Source: Anniella stebbinsi
Lineage: Eukaryota > Chordata > Lepidosauria > Squamata > Anniellidae
Assembly: GCA_029215795.1 (NCBI GenBank)
Contig: JARDYH010000002.1
Location: forward strand, 8,611,001 to 8,675,000
Length of the DNA: 64,000 nt
Reading direction: 5' to 3'
The first letter of the stretch is position 1, and the number at the start of each line of letters is the position of its first letter. A model generated the notes under the pieces. It did not search any database. It worked only from the letters and a program-made list of their open reading frames with translations, and had not been told where the DNA came from. Shown piece after piece: positions 44,401 through 55,066 of the stretch. The position numbers and the translations under genes are program-made.

Positions 44401-45020
44401 CCCATTTCTAATAAAATATTTTTTATTAACAAGCAATGCACTTCAAGGAGCTTATGGTGAAGATAAAAAGGGAATATGAAAAACTGGGCAAGTGGCACAC
44501 ATCTCACTAACATAAACAGGTGGTATTTTACATCCAGCATTGCTCTCATAAATTCCTCCCTCCTCTGTATCTGCTTAAAGATAGGAGGGCTCCTGCAAAC
44601 CAAAAAGTGAGGCTTAGGGGCAAGTGGAAATCATTCTGCTGTGAACTGCTGGCTTTAGTTTTCCTTGGTTTTTCTTTCCCCCATCAGTGCTTTATGGGCC
44701 AAGTTAAAAACAAAAATAAGAATTATGCATGACATTTGTCCCTGACCATTCAACTGAACTCTGAACTGAACTCCCAGGAATACTTTAGCATTAATCTGGG
44801 ACTTCTCTACCATTTCTACAGATACATATTCTATGCTAGCCTTCCCTCCCCACCCTGGGTCACCCAGATGTTGGTGGACTCCAGGTCCCACCATCCCTGA
44901 CCATTGGGCATGCTGGCTGGGGCTGATGTTCCAAAAATCTGGAGAGCATCACATCAAGAAAGGCTGTTATATTTTGTTTAGGTGATGGGGTCCCCCCCCC
45001 ACTCCATCCACAGTTGGCTG
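44401..45020. mobile_element. Palindromic MITE relic in unassigned intron
   Basis: 44848-44950 (GTCACCCAGATGTTGGTGGA, CCATCCCTGACCATTGGGCA, then TCCAAAAATCTGGAGAGC) is part of a palindromic element whose arms pair CCAGATGTTG with the later ATCTGG. The same CCTGACC-CATTGGCTGGCT block is at 49880-49910. The remainder shows no gene. Confidence 0.45.
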
Positions 45021-45530
45021 GAATGTATGTATGTATGTATTTATTTACAAAATTTGTATGCCGCTCCATATCTGAAACAGATCCCAGAGCGGTGAACATA
45101 AGAAGTAAAACAGTTAAAGATACAAAGATTAAAACACCATTAATATATATATATATACAGAATGCCAATCAAAACCTTGGCTGTCAGTCAAGGAATGGTT
45201 CCTAGAATAGACCTGTTTTCAGGAGGTGCCAGAAGGAACACAGCATTGGTGCCTACCTGACCTCCAGTTGTAGGGAGTTACAAAGAAAGGGTGCCACCAC
45301 GCTGAAGGCTCTTCTTCTGGTGGACTCTAATTAGGCTAATTGGGCCAGAGGTCCATGTGGAATCACCAGGAGAATGCCCTCTGATGACCTCAGCGAGTGG
45401 GCTGGTTGGTAAGGGAAAAGGTCCTTTCTCAAGTTTCCTGGTCCCAACTTGTTTAGGGCTTTGTGTGCTAGTAACAAAACCTTAAACCTGGCCCAGTAGT
45501 GAATGTAGTAACAAAAGGCAGAATATCCTG
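45021..45530 (-). mobile_element. L2-type LINE 3' part, minus orientation
   Basis: A TGTATGTATTTATT tail at 45025-45045 is followed by the reverse complement of a LINE 3'UTR. On the minus strand 45331-45543 gives LLLAHKALNKLGPGNLRKDL, the L2 segment FKALN-LGP-YL. An (AT)n at 45141-45155 is included. Decayed. Confidence 0.7.
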
Positions 45531-45536
45531 ACCTAG

Positions 45537-46039
45537 GGCTCATCTACACCTATGAGCCTTCTTGGAGGGAGGGGGGAGGATCCTGGGCTTTCCCGCTTCC
45601 AGGATCATCCCCCAGCATCCAAATGCCAGTGTGACATCCCGGAAGCCAAGAGGGACATTGCGGGTGCCATTTTTCTTTCTGGAGATGAGAGAGCAATGGC
45701 GCTCCACCGCAAGTAAGTTTCTATTTTTAAACACCCTTGAAACTGTTCCCCAGCTTAACCCTGATGGGCACAGACTGGCCCTGCACATTTCTATGCCCAT
45801 TTCCAGAGCCCTGCTACTTGCTGGGAAGAAGGGATGACAGGTGATCGCATGCCACATTGGCCGCAGTCCTTGGGGTTGTCCCAGGACTGAAGGAAAAACT
45901 GGGAAATCCACAGTCCCAGTTATCCAGAAGAAAGTCTCTGGTCACCTCTGCTTGACCCCTGGATCCCCTGTGCATCATTTGGATGCACAGGGATGACCTA
46001 GAGACGACCCCAGGATATTTGCATGGTGTAGACATGACC
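45537..46039. mobile_element. Family E palindromic transposon, 503 bp
   Basis: GGCTCATCTACACCTATG at the left and ATGGTGTAGACATGACC at the right; flanking CTAG and TTAG agree at 3 of 4. The interior shows TCCCGCTTCCAGGATCATCC, the GTGACATCCCGGAAGCC block and CCTGTGCATCATTTGGATGC, so it is a good reference copy. Confidence 0.7.
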
Positions 46040-46836
46040 TTAGTAATAGTTTCTCCTCCCCAAATGCATTCGTATCCAGTAGAAATCTCCATTTATGAAG
46101 GGTACATATGGGAATTCATTGTTGGGGGGTACTAATGGCTATCTGTGCTGTGGGGGGCAGAAGAGCTTGGGGTATTGTGGAGAAGAATTGTCAACGCCTT
46201 TGCCTCAATCCTCTGAGTTGGGGAAGGGGCACAGCTCAACGCTGGAGCTTTCAATATAGAACTTAGTACCACACAGTATTTCTCGTTTCTCAACTATTTC
46301 AATGTAGCTTTTGGATGCATGTTCTGGATACATTTTGAGAGAAATATATCTAGAAGTGTTTATTGTGAAAGAAAATAGGTTTACAATAACATCCTATTCT
46401 TCTCTACTTGGGATGTCTGTTGTCAGAAAGTCTGGCCCTTTGGGGGATTGCTGGATTTCCACATTTCCCATGACTCAGCTTACATTTGCAAGTATAACCT
46501 ATCCGTTTTCCCTGAATGGTGAGGATTCCCCCCCCCCATTTTTTGTTAATTTGCAGAATTAGACATTTGCGAAAATTGCAAAAGGAATCTGCATAACTTG
46601 CATGAATTTGGGGCACGATTCACATAACTTGTACAAGTGTTGACCAGAGTTTGCACAAATTTGTGCAAATGTCTACTTCTGCAAATAAAATACAGAAAAT
46701 CGGCTAGCTGGCCCGACTCATTGTCGATTGAGTAGAGTCAGCTTGTGGAACACAAGCCAAAGTTGTGTTGGTGGTGAGCCAATGAAAGTTCATGGAGCTC
46801 CGCTCCCCAACCGGATTCCTCTGACATTCCTGTATT
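46040..46836. mobile_element. Unassigned intron and a family F-type element
   Basis: 46040-46407 shows no gene. 46408-46836 starts TTGGGATGTCTGTTGTCAGA and ends TTCCTCTGACATTCCTG, which resembles the 16463 element (TAGGGATGTCAGAGGAA) but with decayed ends. GTTTGCACAAATTTGTGCAA lies in its middle. Confidence 0.4.
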
Positions 46837-46894
46837 CAGAAATATGCCCTGTTGAGGTCTCTCAGACTTACTCTGCAATAAGTGTATAAGGATG

Positions 46895-46897
<3 letters not shown>

Positions 46898-46927
<30 letters not shown>

Positions 46928-47468
46928 CCTTTCCATACCACAGGGCCTTCTGGGATGCAGGGGGGAGGATCCCAGGATTTCCTGCTTCCGGGATCATCCC
47001 CCAGCATACACATGCCAGGGTGACTTACCGGAAGCCAAGAGGGATGTTGCGGGAACAATTTTTTTTAATCGTTGGAGTCGGAATGTGAGTGCACCCCACC
47101 AACAAAAGTGAGTACAAAAAGGGGAAAAAACACCCCAAACCTGCTCCCCCGCCACCCCAATTGGCATGGACTGCCCCGTACAGCTCTGTGCCCATTTCCA
47201 GAGCCCCGCGACTCACAGGGAGACAGGACAAACTGAGAGCAGCGCCCACACCACCCATGGTCCTCAGAATAGTCCTGGGACCATGGGAAAAATCGGGATA
47301 ATTAGGCAACCAGTTATCCCAGAAACATGGAGGGGCTATTCTTGCCTGCCCCTGGAAACCCCCGTGCATCATTTGGACACACAGGGACGACCCAGGGATG
47401 GCCCCGGTAAAAATCAATGGTGTAGACATGGCCTGAGAGAGAGAGAGAGATACAGAGATACAGAGATA
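46898..47468. mobile_element. Family E element between GA microsatellites
   Basis: 46926-47433 is family E (right end GGTGTAGACATGGCC, interior GGATCCCAGGATTTCCTGCT, GTGACTTACCGGAAGCC, CCGTGCATCATTTGGACACA). A (GA)n run touches both sides, 46898-46925 and 47434-47468, which is what insertion into a GA microsatellite with a short GA duplication would leave. The 256-residue frame on the minus strand (47025-47795) crosses this element and is not a gene. Confidence 0.65.
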
Positions 47469-47513
47469 AAGAGGGAGAGGCAATTGGCCAAGTAATGAAG
47501 AGACACGACAAAC

Positions 47514-47980
47514 CGGGATGTTGCTGGCACCCAACTGAGTCTGGGAGTCTAATGGACTCCCCCGCATCCACCCTCCCCGACCCAGTTGGGCGCCTGTAAC
47601 ATATTCACAGATGTGTGCTCCGAGCACCCATGCAGCCCGACAAGCACTCTGCAATATCTGCCCTTGTCCAGAGCCCCCACTGTGTGCCGCCATGGAGGCT
47701 TCAGAAATTATGTCTCTCTCCTCATTGTCTAAATGGGGCCTTTTACAGCCGCCATTCACACAATGGGGAAAATGCACACTTTCTACAGCCTCCATTGTGG
47801 CTCCGGAGGTTGCGCATTGTGCCGTCCAAAGAGAGCATTCTCACATTTACTCAGCCTTCACAGCTGCCATTTACACAATGCTGGAAAGAAGCTCACGCAG
47901 ACAGACGGGCGGGGGCAGATGGGGGCAGCAGCCGGGCAAGCGACCGACAAATCGGACGCAGGTGAGCTCACCCATCCCTT
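47514..47980. mobile_element. Family G element
   Basis: Starts CCGGGATGTTGCTGG and ends GGTGAGCTCACCCATCCC. The interior has CCAACTGAGTCTGGGAGTC, its inverse CGACCCAGTTGGGCG, and GCCGCCATGGAGGCTTCAGAAATTATG (in blocks) shared with 11000-11384. No coding capacity. Confidence 0.5.
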
Positions 47981-48522
47981 GCTACAGAATGGACTTACAC
48001 TTGAGCACATACAAAACTGATGCATACATTCAAAGCAAACCGATGTTCCCCATCCCTGTGGAGGACTGGTTCTTTCTTTTGGAGAATGGGAAGTGGTTGT
48101 CTTCGGAGTTCTGCCTTCCATAATTCACCTCCATGCTTATTTCATCAGGGCGCTCCGGCAACTAATTCTTCCCCCATTAAGAGGTTGGAAATCTGCTTGG
48201 TGAAATTTACACTTATATAAAGCTGACTCAGATAAATTACGGTCACTGGCCATTTATTTTTTAACACAGTCTTTTCTGCCGTCTCTCCTTGTTGTAAGAG
48301 GAGGGGTTTGCTTCCAGTTGATATCTCGATGCTCACACCTTACATCTGTGTCATTCTCACCCAGCATAAATTTCCTGTTCGCTCTTCAGGTCTTGCCATA
48401 ATCATATCCTCATCCTAACCTTTGGGCATGATGCTGCTAAAGTTCACAAATAGCAGGCTTGGAATAAAATGGTCTCCAAACTCAAAATGTCTAGATGTAT
48501 TCTTCTGAAACATGATTCATGG
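47981..48522. other. Unassigned intronic sequence
   Basis: No repeat termini or exon recognised. Confidence 0.3.
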
Positions 48523-48747
48523 TCATAGAATCATAGAATAGTAGAGTTGGAAGGTGCCAATAAGGCCATCGGGTCCAACCCCCTGCTCAATGCAGGAATC
48601 CACCTTAAAGTATACCTGAAAGATGGCTGTTCAGCTGCAGCTTTAAGGCCTCTAGTGTGGGAGAGCTCACAACCCCCCTAGGTCATTGGTTCCATTGTCG
48701 TACTGCTCTAACAGCCAGAAAGTTTTTTTCCTGATGTCCAGCCAGAC
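48523..48747 (-). mobile_element. CR1 LINE 3' end, minus orientation
   Basis: Starts with the reversed CR1 tail (TCATAGAATCATAGAAT) and GAGTTGGAAGG; the minus strand then reads GGCCTTATTGGCACC and the C-terminal ORF2 segment. It corresponds to the last 220 bp of the copy at 24565-27025. Non-functional. Confidence 0.9.
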
Positions 48748-49134
48748 ACTGGCAGGTGGAGAAGGATACACAGACACCACATCTGGCAGTAGGAGAAGGA
48801 ATGATCACACACTGCTTGGGTGAAGTAGGATCATCTTATTTAAACCAGGAGAATTCTCTCCTAATAGGTTCTGCATGTGCAGATTCCAGGAGGTAACTAA
48901 GCAGACCTGCAGCCAACTAGCTTGGCATGTAGCCTGTCTATCTGACCCACCTCTTCCCCTAGACTACATGTATGTGTAAGCTGGCCTCCATGAGTCACCT
49001 CCATCTGGTGCCTCATGACTCCAGATAGGTGAGACAGATTGGTCCCAGAGACAAACCATATCCTGACTTATGATCACACAGCCCATTAGGATTAATGGGG
49101 TATGTCCAGGTGAAACTGAGACCAGAAATGCAGT
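48748..49134. other. Unassigned intronic sequence
   Basis: No gene or element borders identified in this stretch, which begins right after the CR1 truncation point. Confidence 0.3.
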
Positions 49135-49690
49135 AGGGTTGCCAACTTTTCAAGCAGCCCTTGTAGCTGTGCCTTAGTCATGTCTTGATGTGCTGAGAGT
49201 AGCAGGTAATTATGTCTATCTTCATGCTTTGATAATCATCAATAACATTCTATTAAACACAGAAGAACATCAGTGGTTATGTTTTTCTGATCAGTTGGCA
49301 ACTCTAATAGTATTAAAGGCATAGAGAGCCAGTGTGATGGCTAAAGTGTTGGACTGGGAGTCGGGAGATCCAGGTTCTAGTCCCCAGTCGGCCATGGAAA
49401 CCCACTGGGTGGCTTTGGGACAGTCACAGACTCTCAGCCCAACCTACCACACAGGGTTGTTGTTGTTGAGGATAAAATGGAGATGTGGAGGATTATGCAT
49501 GCTGTCTTGAGTTCCTTGGAGAAAAACTGGTGGTATGTAATCCAATAATAAATACAGAAATATTTCCAAATGCTTTAGTCCCATTTACACATTACATTTC
49601 TTTCAGTGTATGCCTCAACAGACTGAATGTGTGAAGTGCTCTAAGGGCGAATACTCTACTGGGACCCACAACACCGGCAAGAAGGAGCTT
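49135..49690 (+). mobile_element. Family H element, split by a SINE
   Basis: 49135-49250 and 49578-49680 match 27831-27950 and 28010-28110 in order and orientation. At 49294-49305 an inverted GTTGGCAACTCT faces the AGGGTTGCCAAC start, so a shorter inner element with these two ends is also possible. A SINE lies at 49324-49553. Confidence 0.6.
49324..49553 (+). mobile_element. Sauria-type tRNA-derived SINE, near full length
   Basis: tRNA-like head GAGCCAGTGTGATGGCTAAA, B box GGTTCTAGTCC, the body GGCTTTGGGACAGTCACAGA, ACCACACAGGG followed by TTGTTGTTG, and a BovB-like 3' end CTTGAGTTCCTTGGAG with an AATAATAAATA tail. It would have been transcribed by RNA polymerase III and moved by a LINE. Its presence is the best single clue to a squamate host. 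Confidence 0.88.
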
Positions 49691-50255
49691 GGAACTAGGG
49701 ATGGGTGGATGAGCAATGTTGGAGATCGCCAGGATTTTGTCAGGCTATTACACCCTGGTGTCCTTCCTAGTGCCGTCAAAGTCAGCAGCCCTAGCTGATA
49801 CATGCACAAAAACTGATGATTTTTAACCCAGAGATGGGGACTATGTGGTCCTACAGATGTGTGACTGCAACTCTCCTGACCCCTCACCATTGGCTGGCTA
49901 AGAGTGATGGGAGTCACAGGCCAGATCTACACCAAGCAGGATATAGCGGTATGAAAGCAGTATATAAAAGGCGGGAGCCACACTACTGCACACAGTGCAC
50001 TGACAACTGTTGGGGCCCATTGACACATACCATATACCGCTGTATCCTGCATGGTATGACTCCTGCCTATGTATTGCTTTCATACCACTATATCTTGCTT
50101 GTTGTAGATCTGACCAGAGTCCACCTGCATCTGTAGAACATCATGTTCCCCACCCTGCCTTAACCCCTTACTCTCAGTGAAGGTGTCTGTGAATGCTGTA
50201 ATTAGCTAGAAGTTTATTTTAAAACACACACACACATGTGGAAATGTCCTTTATG
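49691..50255. mobile_element. Palindromic MITE relic interrupted by family C
   Basis: 49832-49918 (GACTATGTGGTCCTACAGAT, CACCATTGGCTGGCTAAGAG) continues at 50115 (AGAGTCCACCTGCATCTGTAGAAC) after a family C insert at 49919-50114. 49690-49800 begins TAGGGATGGGTGGATGAGCA, an F/G start. Confidence 0.5.
49919..50114. mobile_element. Family C MITE, 196 bp
   Basis: GGCCAGATCTACACCAAGCA and the inverted TGCTTGTTGTAGATCTGACC. The interior contains GTGCACTGACAACTGTTGGG and GGCCCATTGACACATACCAT as in the 19397 copy. Flanks CACA and CAGA (if the end is set one base earlier) are a weak 4-bp repeat. Confidence 0.78.
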
Positions 50256-50575
50256 TAGGAGCTGGAGAATGAGCAATGTTCAACATCACCAGGATTCACC
50301 AAATTTCGGCTTGCCATTCCGCTTGTGCCCGATTCCTGTTTGTGATCACTGCTTACTCTGGCCCTTTCCACATTAGGCAAAATGCCTGGGATAGACCCTG
50401 GTTGCTCCCTGTGAGTCCGCATGATGCACACGGAGTACCGGGGGCAGGCATGGTAGTTTTCCTGGTTCCCCAGAACCAGAAAAATCCCAAATTGTTTCGC
50501 GGTCCCGGGATCTTCCCAGGACCACAGAAGAATGTGCCCACCTGCCTCAGCTCTGCCACACTACAGAGGAAATTT
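50256..50575. mobile_element. F-like start followed by family E remnant
   Basis: 50256-50355 (GAGAATGAGCAATGTTCAAC, TTGTGCCCGATTCCTG) matches 33280-33390. 50360-50545 has GACCCTGGTTGCTCCCTGTG, GCATGATGCACACGG and CCGGGATCTTCCCAGGACCA, a decayed family E copy. The order F then E is the same as at 33275-33889, so the two may share one origin. Confidence 0.45.
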
Positions 50576-51579
50576 GTCTACAGAGGAAATTTGCAGAACT
50601 TAAGACATTTGCACAAATCAAACATCAACTCTGGATCCAGTCCATTGCATCATGCTTTTTTCTTTCTTCCCTTCTGCAGCTCACTTTGAAATGCAGTGGG
50701 GTTTCTACAAAGCTGTTCCCTTGGGAGACAATCCCACAGACTGATCGATCTTTCCGTTAGCAAATGTTTGCAGATAAATACCCTCTCTCGACAGGCACAG
50801 AAAGTGAGCACCTTATAGCCAAACTTACTGCTCAACCTACCTGCTCCTTTGGTTTGAATTCTTTCATTTCGTCCCATTACACCACTGGTAATTACAGGCT
50901 CCCTTCCTTTCTCTTTTCTGGGCTCCATGGTTAATGCTCACATTTCCTTAAAGTCTTACAAATTGCACGTGCTTTTGAGATCTCCGGCCTAATTCTCCAT
51001 CACGTTAACACAAATGTGGAAAAAAATAATGCTGTTAACTAATAGCAAAGAATCCAGAGTCTATTGTTTGTTGAAGCTGCACATGTACAGACCTTTTAAT
51101 CCCATCCTCATAAATCAGAAACTCTGGTCTTTAATAATATTTTGTTGCTCTCCTCTGACCCCTATTCAATTTGTCAGCATCTCTTTCTCCCCGCCCCATG
51201 CTCCTGATTCTGATGGGCGAAGGGTTCATGCCGTGCTCTCTCAACAACCTATCGGTATTTGACTTACAGAAACCAACCTATTAAATGTACACATGGGAAG
51301 CATAATTGAATCCCAGTAGCCTCCGGCGCGTGAATCACGGATGCTGGCAAAATAATGAAAGGCTTTATACTTGCATCCCGGAGGCAGAAAGAATTCTGAC
51401 CATCAGTTCTGTCCAGATTTGTAAAAATTAATGCTAATACAAAACTGAATGTATTTGAGCCGGCCAGCGTGTTGATAAACTGGCTCAAAGGGTGTGAAGC
51501 CATTTTCATTCCAGGAATGGAGGAAGCAGTCTCTGTTTATTCAGAGGCATGCCTGCTGTTCAAAGTTTTTAAGCAGGTG
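50576..51579. promoter_or_regulatory. Low-repeat block, candidate conserved sequence
   Basis: 51260-51530 is free of visible repeats and carries CACATGGGAAGCATAATTGA, AATTAATGCTAAT and GGCCAGCGTGTTGATAAACT. Such composition is seen in conserved noncoding DNA, but the claim needs alignment. 50576-51250 shows no gene. Confidence 0.25.
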
Positions 51580-51944
51580 TCAGCTAGGGAAGCATGAGAA
51601 ATTAGTTTCAGCTTGTTTTTGACCAGTATGTACCTAGTTCACCCCTGCTGAAAATGAACACGTATCCAAATGCAATCTATGGTTCAAATCTGTACATTTC
51701 CAAGCTTGTGATGTGATTTATGGATTCTGCTCCCCCCAAAAAGGGGGGGGGCTTGAAAACTGCACGCATCTGAAAACTGCACATGAAAAAGAAAAGTATG
51801 CTGTTGAAAAATGTGCACAAAGACACATTAATCAATGGGAGAAAAAAAGTGTAAACTTCAAAAATGTGTACAATTCATGGGTACGAAAAGTTAACATGAA
51901 AATATGCAGAATTTTTCTTGCGAAAAGGAACAAGCAAAACTCAC
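51580..51944. mobile_element. Family F-like element, right part undefined
   Basis: TAGGGAAGCATGAGAAATTAG start, then GAAAACTGCACATG, AAAATGTGCACAAAG and AAAATGTGTACAATTC phrases. A G run at 51744-51750 is included. No right terminus. Confidence 0.4.
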
Positions 51945-51958
51945 CATTATTATTATTA

Positions 51959-51991
<33 letters not shown>

Positions 51992-52140
51992 TATTATTAT
52001 TATTTACATTTATATACCACATCATAGCCAAAACTTTCTGGGCGGTTTACAAAGATTAAAAACATTAAACATTTAAAACCAATATACAAAATTTTAAACC
52101 ATAAAAAGCATAAAAACAAACTATGTATCAACTACAATTT
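51945..52140 (-). mobile_element. LINE 3' end with long ATT tail
   Basis: (ATT)n at about 51945-52005 followed by ATTTACATTTATATACCAC, CATAGCCAAAACTTTCTGGG and CGGTTTACAAAGATTAAAAA, the reversed LINE 3' signature. Confidence 0.7.
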
Positions 52141-53406
52141 GATAAGGACATTGGTTATAAAGAACTCCAAGGAGCTCAGGGTTTGCCATTCACCAAGGAG
52201 ATCAGGGTTTGCCATTCGCACATCCCTTGTATCAGAAAATGAGGGGGCAACGCTTGCTTACAGTCATCATGATCCAACCAAAATCACATAATTTTCAATG
52301 GGACAGTTAAGCACATTCTTAGGGTGCATTCCTATAGACACTTACTTGCGTGTCCATCCTCTTAAACTCAGTGGAACTTATGTCTGGGTAAGCATGCCCA
52401 AGTGTTTGCTGCATATCTTTTTCATTGAAATAAGTGGGATTTTAAGGTGCTTAACCTTTGCTGATTGTCAAAAGACCCTCCAAACCTATGTCACATTTTA
52501 CTTGTGCTGAAATTCCATGTCATGTTCCAGAGACAGGAACCTAGGGAGCTGATGATTGGCCCATCTAGCCCAGGGATAGGAAACCTCTGGCCAGGAATTT
52601 TCCAACCCTTTTGGATCAGTAGCCACATCTGCAATTTTGAAAAAGTGTTGTGGTACTCTCACAAAATTGCTGCCATGGTGTGGAGGCTTGCCCACTCATA
52701 AAATGGCTGCCAAGGTCACAAAACACTCATTTCTCAGAAGGCAAACTGGTGAGATTAAGACTTCCATTCCACCTAATCCCTCCCCTTAGGTTTGCCTTTG
52801 CCTTTTTTTTTACCCCTGAGGCAGAAGCGTGTCAAGTTTATAATCCCTTTCACCTGAAGAGCTGCTCTTTCGCTCCTTCACTCTTCCACTCCACTCCACC
52901 CCTCCCCTTCTCTTTCTCCCTCCAGTCAGGTTCGGTCAGATGAGCACTTCAACCAGACCACTTTTCTGCCAGGCAAAAATGGAACGACCCTTTAGTCTGG
53001 CCCTTTGGGGGCATCCAGGGAGTACAATCCTGTCTCTGCAGAGATTGAGGCATTGTATGATTTTTTTTTATTTTAAAAAAAAAACATTTTCAAACCTGGG
53101 ATGCAAGGTTTGGGTTTTATATTGAGGCTTGGAGCCAGCTGCTGGGAGAGATCACTTTACCAGATGCAATCCATTCAAGCCCCCAGTACCTTTAAAACTA
53201 CACAGAGGATTAGGGCATATTCAATGGATTTACTGAAAATAATCCAGACTTTTAGCATTCTAGGAAAGGCTGGGGAAGAGGTGGGGTGTCAGCAGGACAG
53301 GCATGGCTTCATGTGAGTACTGTGCTGCATGGCGAGAGTGCACTAAATTGCTGGTGTGATGGAGCTCTAAAAGAAAATTAACTTGTCCTAGAACACAAGC
53401 ACAAAG
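52141..53406. other. Unassigned intronic sequence
   Basis: No exon or clear transposon border. 52790-52930 is C/T-rich. 52560-52720 (CCTTTTGGATCAGTAGCC, AAAATGGCTGCCAAGG) looks repetitive in style but has no second copy in the window. Confidence 0.3.
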
Positions 53407-53745
53407 TAGGGATGTGTATCATATCATTAAAATGTATGATAATGATACGATAGGGTCGTTATCGTACATGTGTTTAAGGATGACAATATGATACAAAAAC
53501 CTACAATAATCATCAGAGACAATTATTTTCGGGCGATTTTATCGTTTTATCGGACTGCCATATAAATGTACCTATAACTTCTGTATTTTAAAAGTTAGAG
53601 GCTTGAAACTTGGTCACAGTGCTTATGGGGTATGTCTAAGTAGGTGTATGAAATTTGAGATCGATCCCTCCAACCCTCGATTTTATATGATTTTTTAAAA
53701 GATTGTTTCCATTCTGACAGGTCTGAATGAACGCACATGGCGAGC
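53407..53745. mobile_element. TAGGGATGTG hAT-like element with array-type monomer
   Basis: Starts TAGGGATGTGTATCATATCA. 53570-53680 (CCTATAACTTCTGTATTTTA, AAAAGTTAGAGGCTTGAAAC) matches, in inverse, the monomer ends of the 42060-43560 array. The right end is unclear, perhaps near ACGCACATGG at 53733. Confidence 0.45.
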
Positions 53746-53766
53746 TGTCATTCTGATCTGTCCATG

Positions 53767-53885
53767 GGCCATGTCTACACCAGGGATTTATCCCTGGTTG
53801 ACCACAGGATCCCCTGTGTGTCATGTGGATGCACAGGGACGACCTTGGGACGATCCTGGGATAAATCCCTGGTGTAGACATGGCC
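53767..53885. mobile_element. Family E minimal palindrome, 119 bp
   Basis: GGCCATGTCTACACCAGGGA and the inverted TCCCTGGTGTAGACATGGCC, flanked by CATG at 53763-53766 and 53886-53889. The arms (GGATTTATCCCTGG, CCAGGGATTTATCCC) pair almost completely with a short middle around TGTGTGTCATGTGGATGC. It is the smallest and cleanest E copy here. Confidence 0.8.
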
Positions 53886-54662
53886 CATGTCTGTCTGGGC
53901 CATGTCCAAACATTCTCTCCGCTTCACTTCCACAGCTGATCAGCAACGTTTAGCATTGTCTTCGGCTTACTGTTGGAGGATGGGGGAGGAGTGGTTAATC
54001 ATTCTCATTTAGCCAAACCCAACTGACAATTGGAGGTTATGATAGACTGACTCAATCTACCTTTGTGTTACAGCTCTCCCATTTCACCCCATCCTGAGTC
54101 ATAGAGATGACTTGTGTGTCGGATGCCAGCTTGCCCCGGTTTGTTTCAGGGCGCTTTCCTTTCATTCTTAACCTGACTCTTTGTGCAGCCCACGTGGCTA
54201 ATTACTATGAATGTTTTGCAGAGTGCATTGAAATTAATTATAGTTATTAGTGTAATTAGCATAGTAAATTAAAGCTTGAATTGCACAGCCTTTTAAATAT
54301 AGTTTGTGCATCCCTTGTTTGGGTCTAAATAAGAAGTTAGTAAAAAAAAAAAAAAGAAGTCTGTTCCTGTTTTATAGAGATGTGCTGTTTTGTAGTAGGA
54401 CAGCTGTGGAATTATAGATGCATTTCTCCATCCTTTTGTAACTGTGCCAAACCTCTTCTGGTACACATTCATGTGCCTCATTTCTTATGTGTTCACCCCA
54501 AACAGCATCCCTCTCCTTCTCCTTCTCCTCCTCCTCCTCTCTTCACTGCTAGGGCTTTACTCCCCTTGCAGGCTTAGCTGACAGCCACTATTTTTATTTT
54601 CCCATAATGCCCCTCAGGAAGTGCTGCTCCAAGGTACTGTGGGAAATTGAAATGGCAGATTC
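53886..54662. promoter_or_regulatory. Low-repeat block with TAAT-rich candidate enhancer
   Basis: 54120-54340 has no repeat features and holds a CACGTG E-box (54191-54196) directly followed by GGCTAATTACTATG, then AAATTAATTATAG, GTGTAATTAGCATAG and AAATTAAAGC. This density of homeodomain core sites near a neuronal gene suggests an enhancer or conserved element (inference). An A run (54340-54353) and a (CTC)n near 54525 follow. Confidence 0.35.
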
Positions 54663-55066
54663 CCATTGCTAAAAGGGATGGACAAACTCCCTGGGTCTCA
54701 TGCCGTGCAGTGCTTGCTGGGACCCTGCTGGCCGCCTGTCCTTGCTTGCAGCACGTGGAAAGCCACCAGGTGGTCCACAGAGGAGTGGCACACAGCTAGC
54801 CGATATGACGCCAAGCCACTATTTTACATAAAAGTGGCAAGTTGGCCTTTTTTCATAAATCCCCATTTACGCAAAGGGTGTCTGTAAAGAAGCCATTTAC
54901 GCAAGATTTCAGGTGTAAATTGACCATTCACATAAATAAAATTGTGTGAATAGCCATTTCATGGCCACTATTTGTGTAAATGGGGAGTTATTTAAAAGCT
55001 GCCATTTTCATGAAAAGTGTAGGCTCGGTGGACCAGCAGGGACCACCACACTCACCCAACTCAGTG
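54663..55066. mobile_element. Family G-like sequence
   Basis: Starts AAGGGATGGACAAACTCCCT and contains CCATTTACGCAAAGGGTG, AAAAGCTGCCATTTTCATG and CACTCACCCAACTCAGTGG, as in other G copies. The right end abuts the family B element. Confidence 0.35.

Noticed and set aside
47025..47795. 256-residue open frame on the minus strand
   Set aside because: It runs through a family E element, a GA microsatellite and a family G element; no domain is visible and the start lies in repeat DNA.
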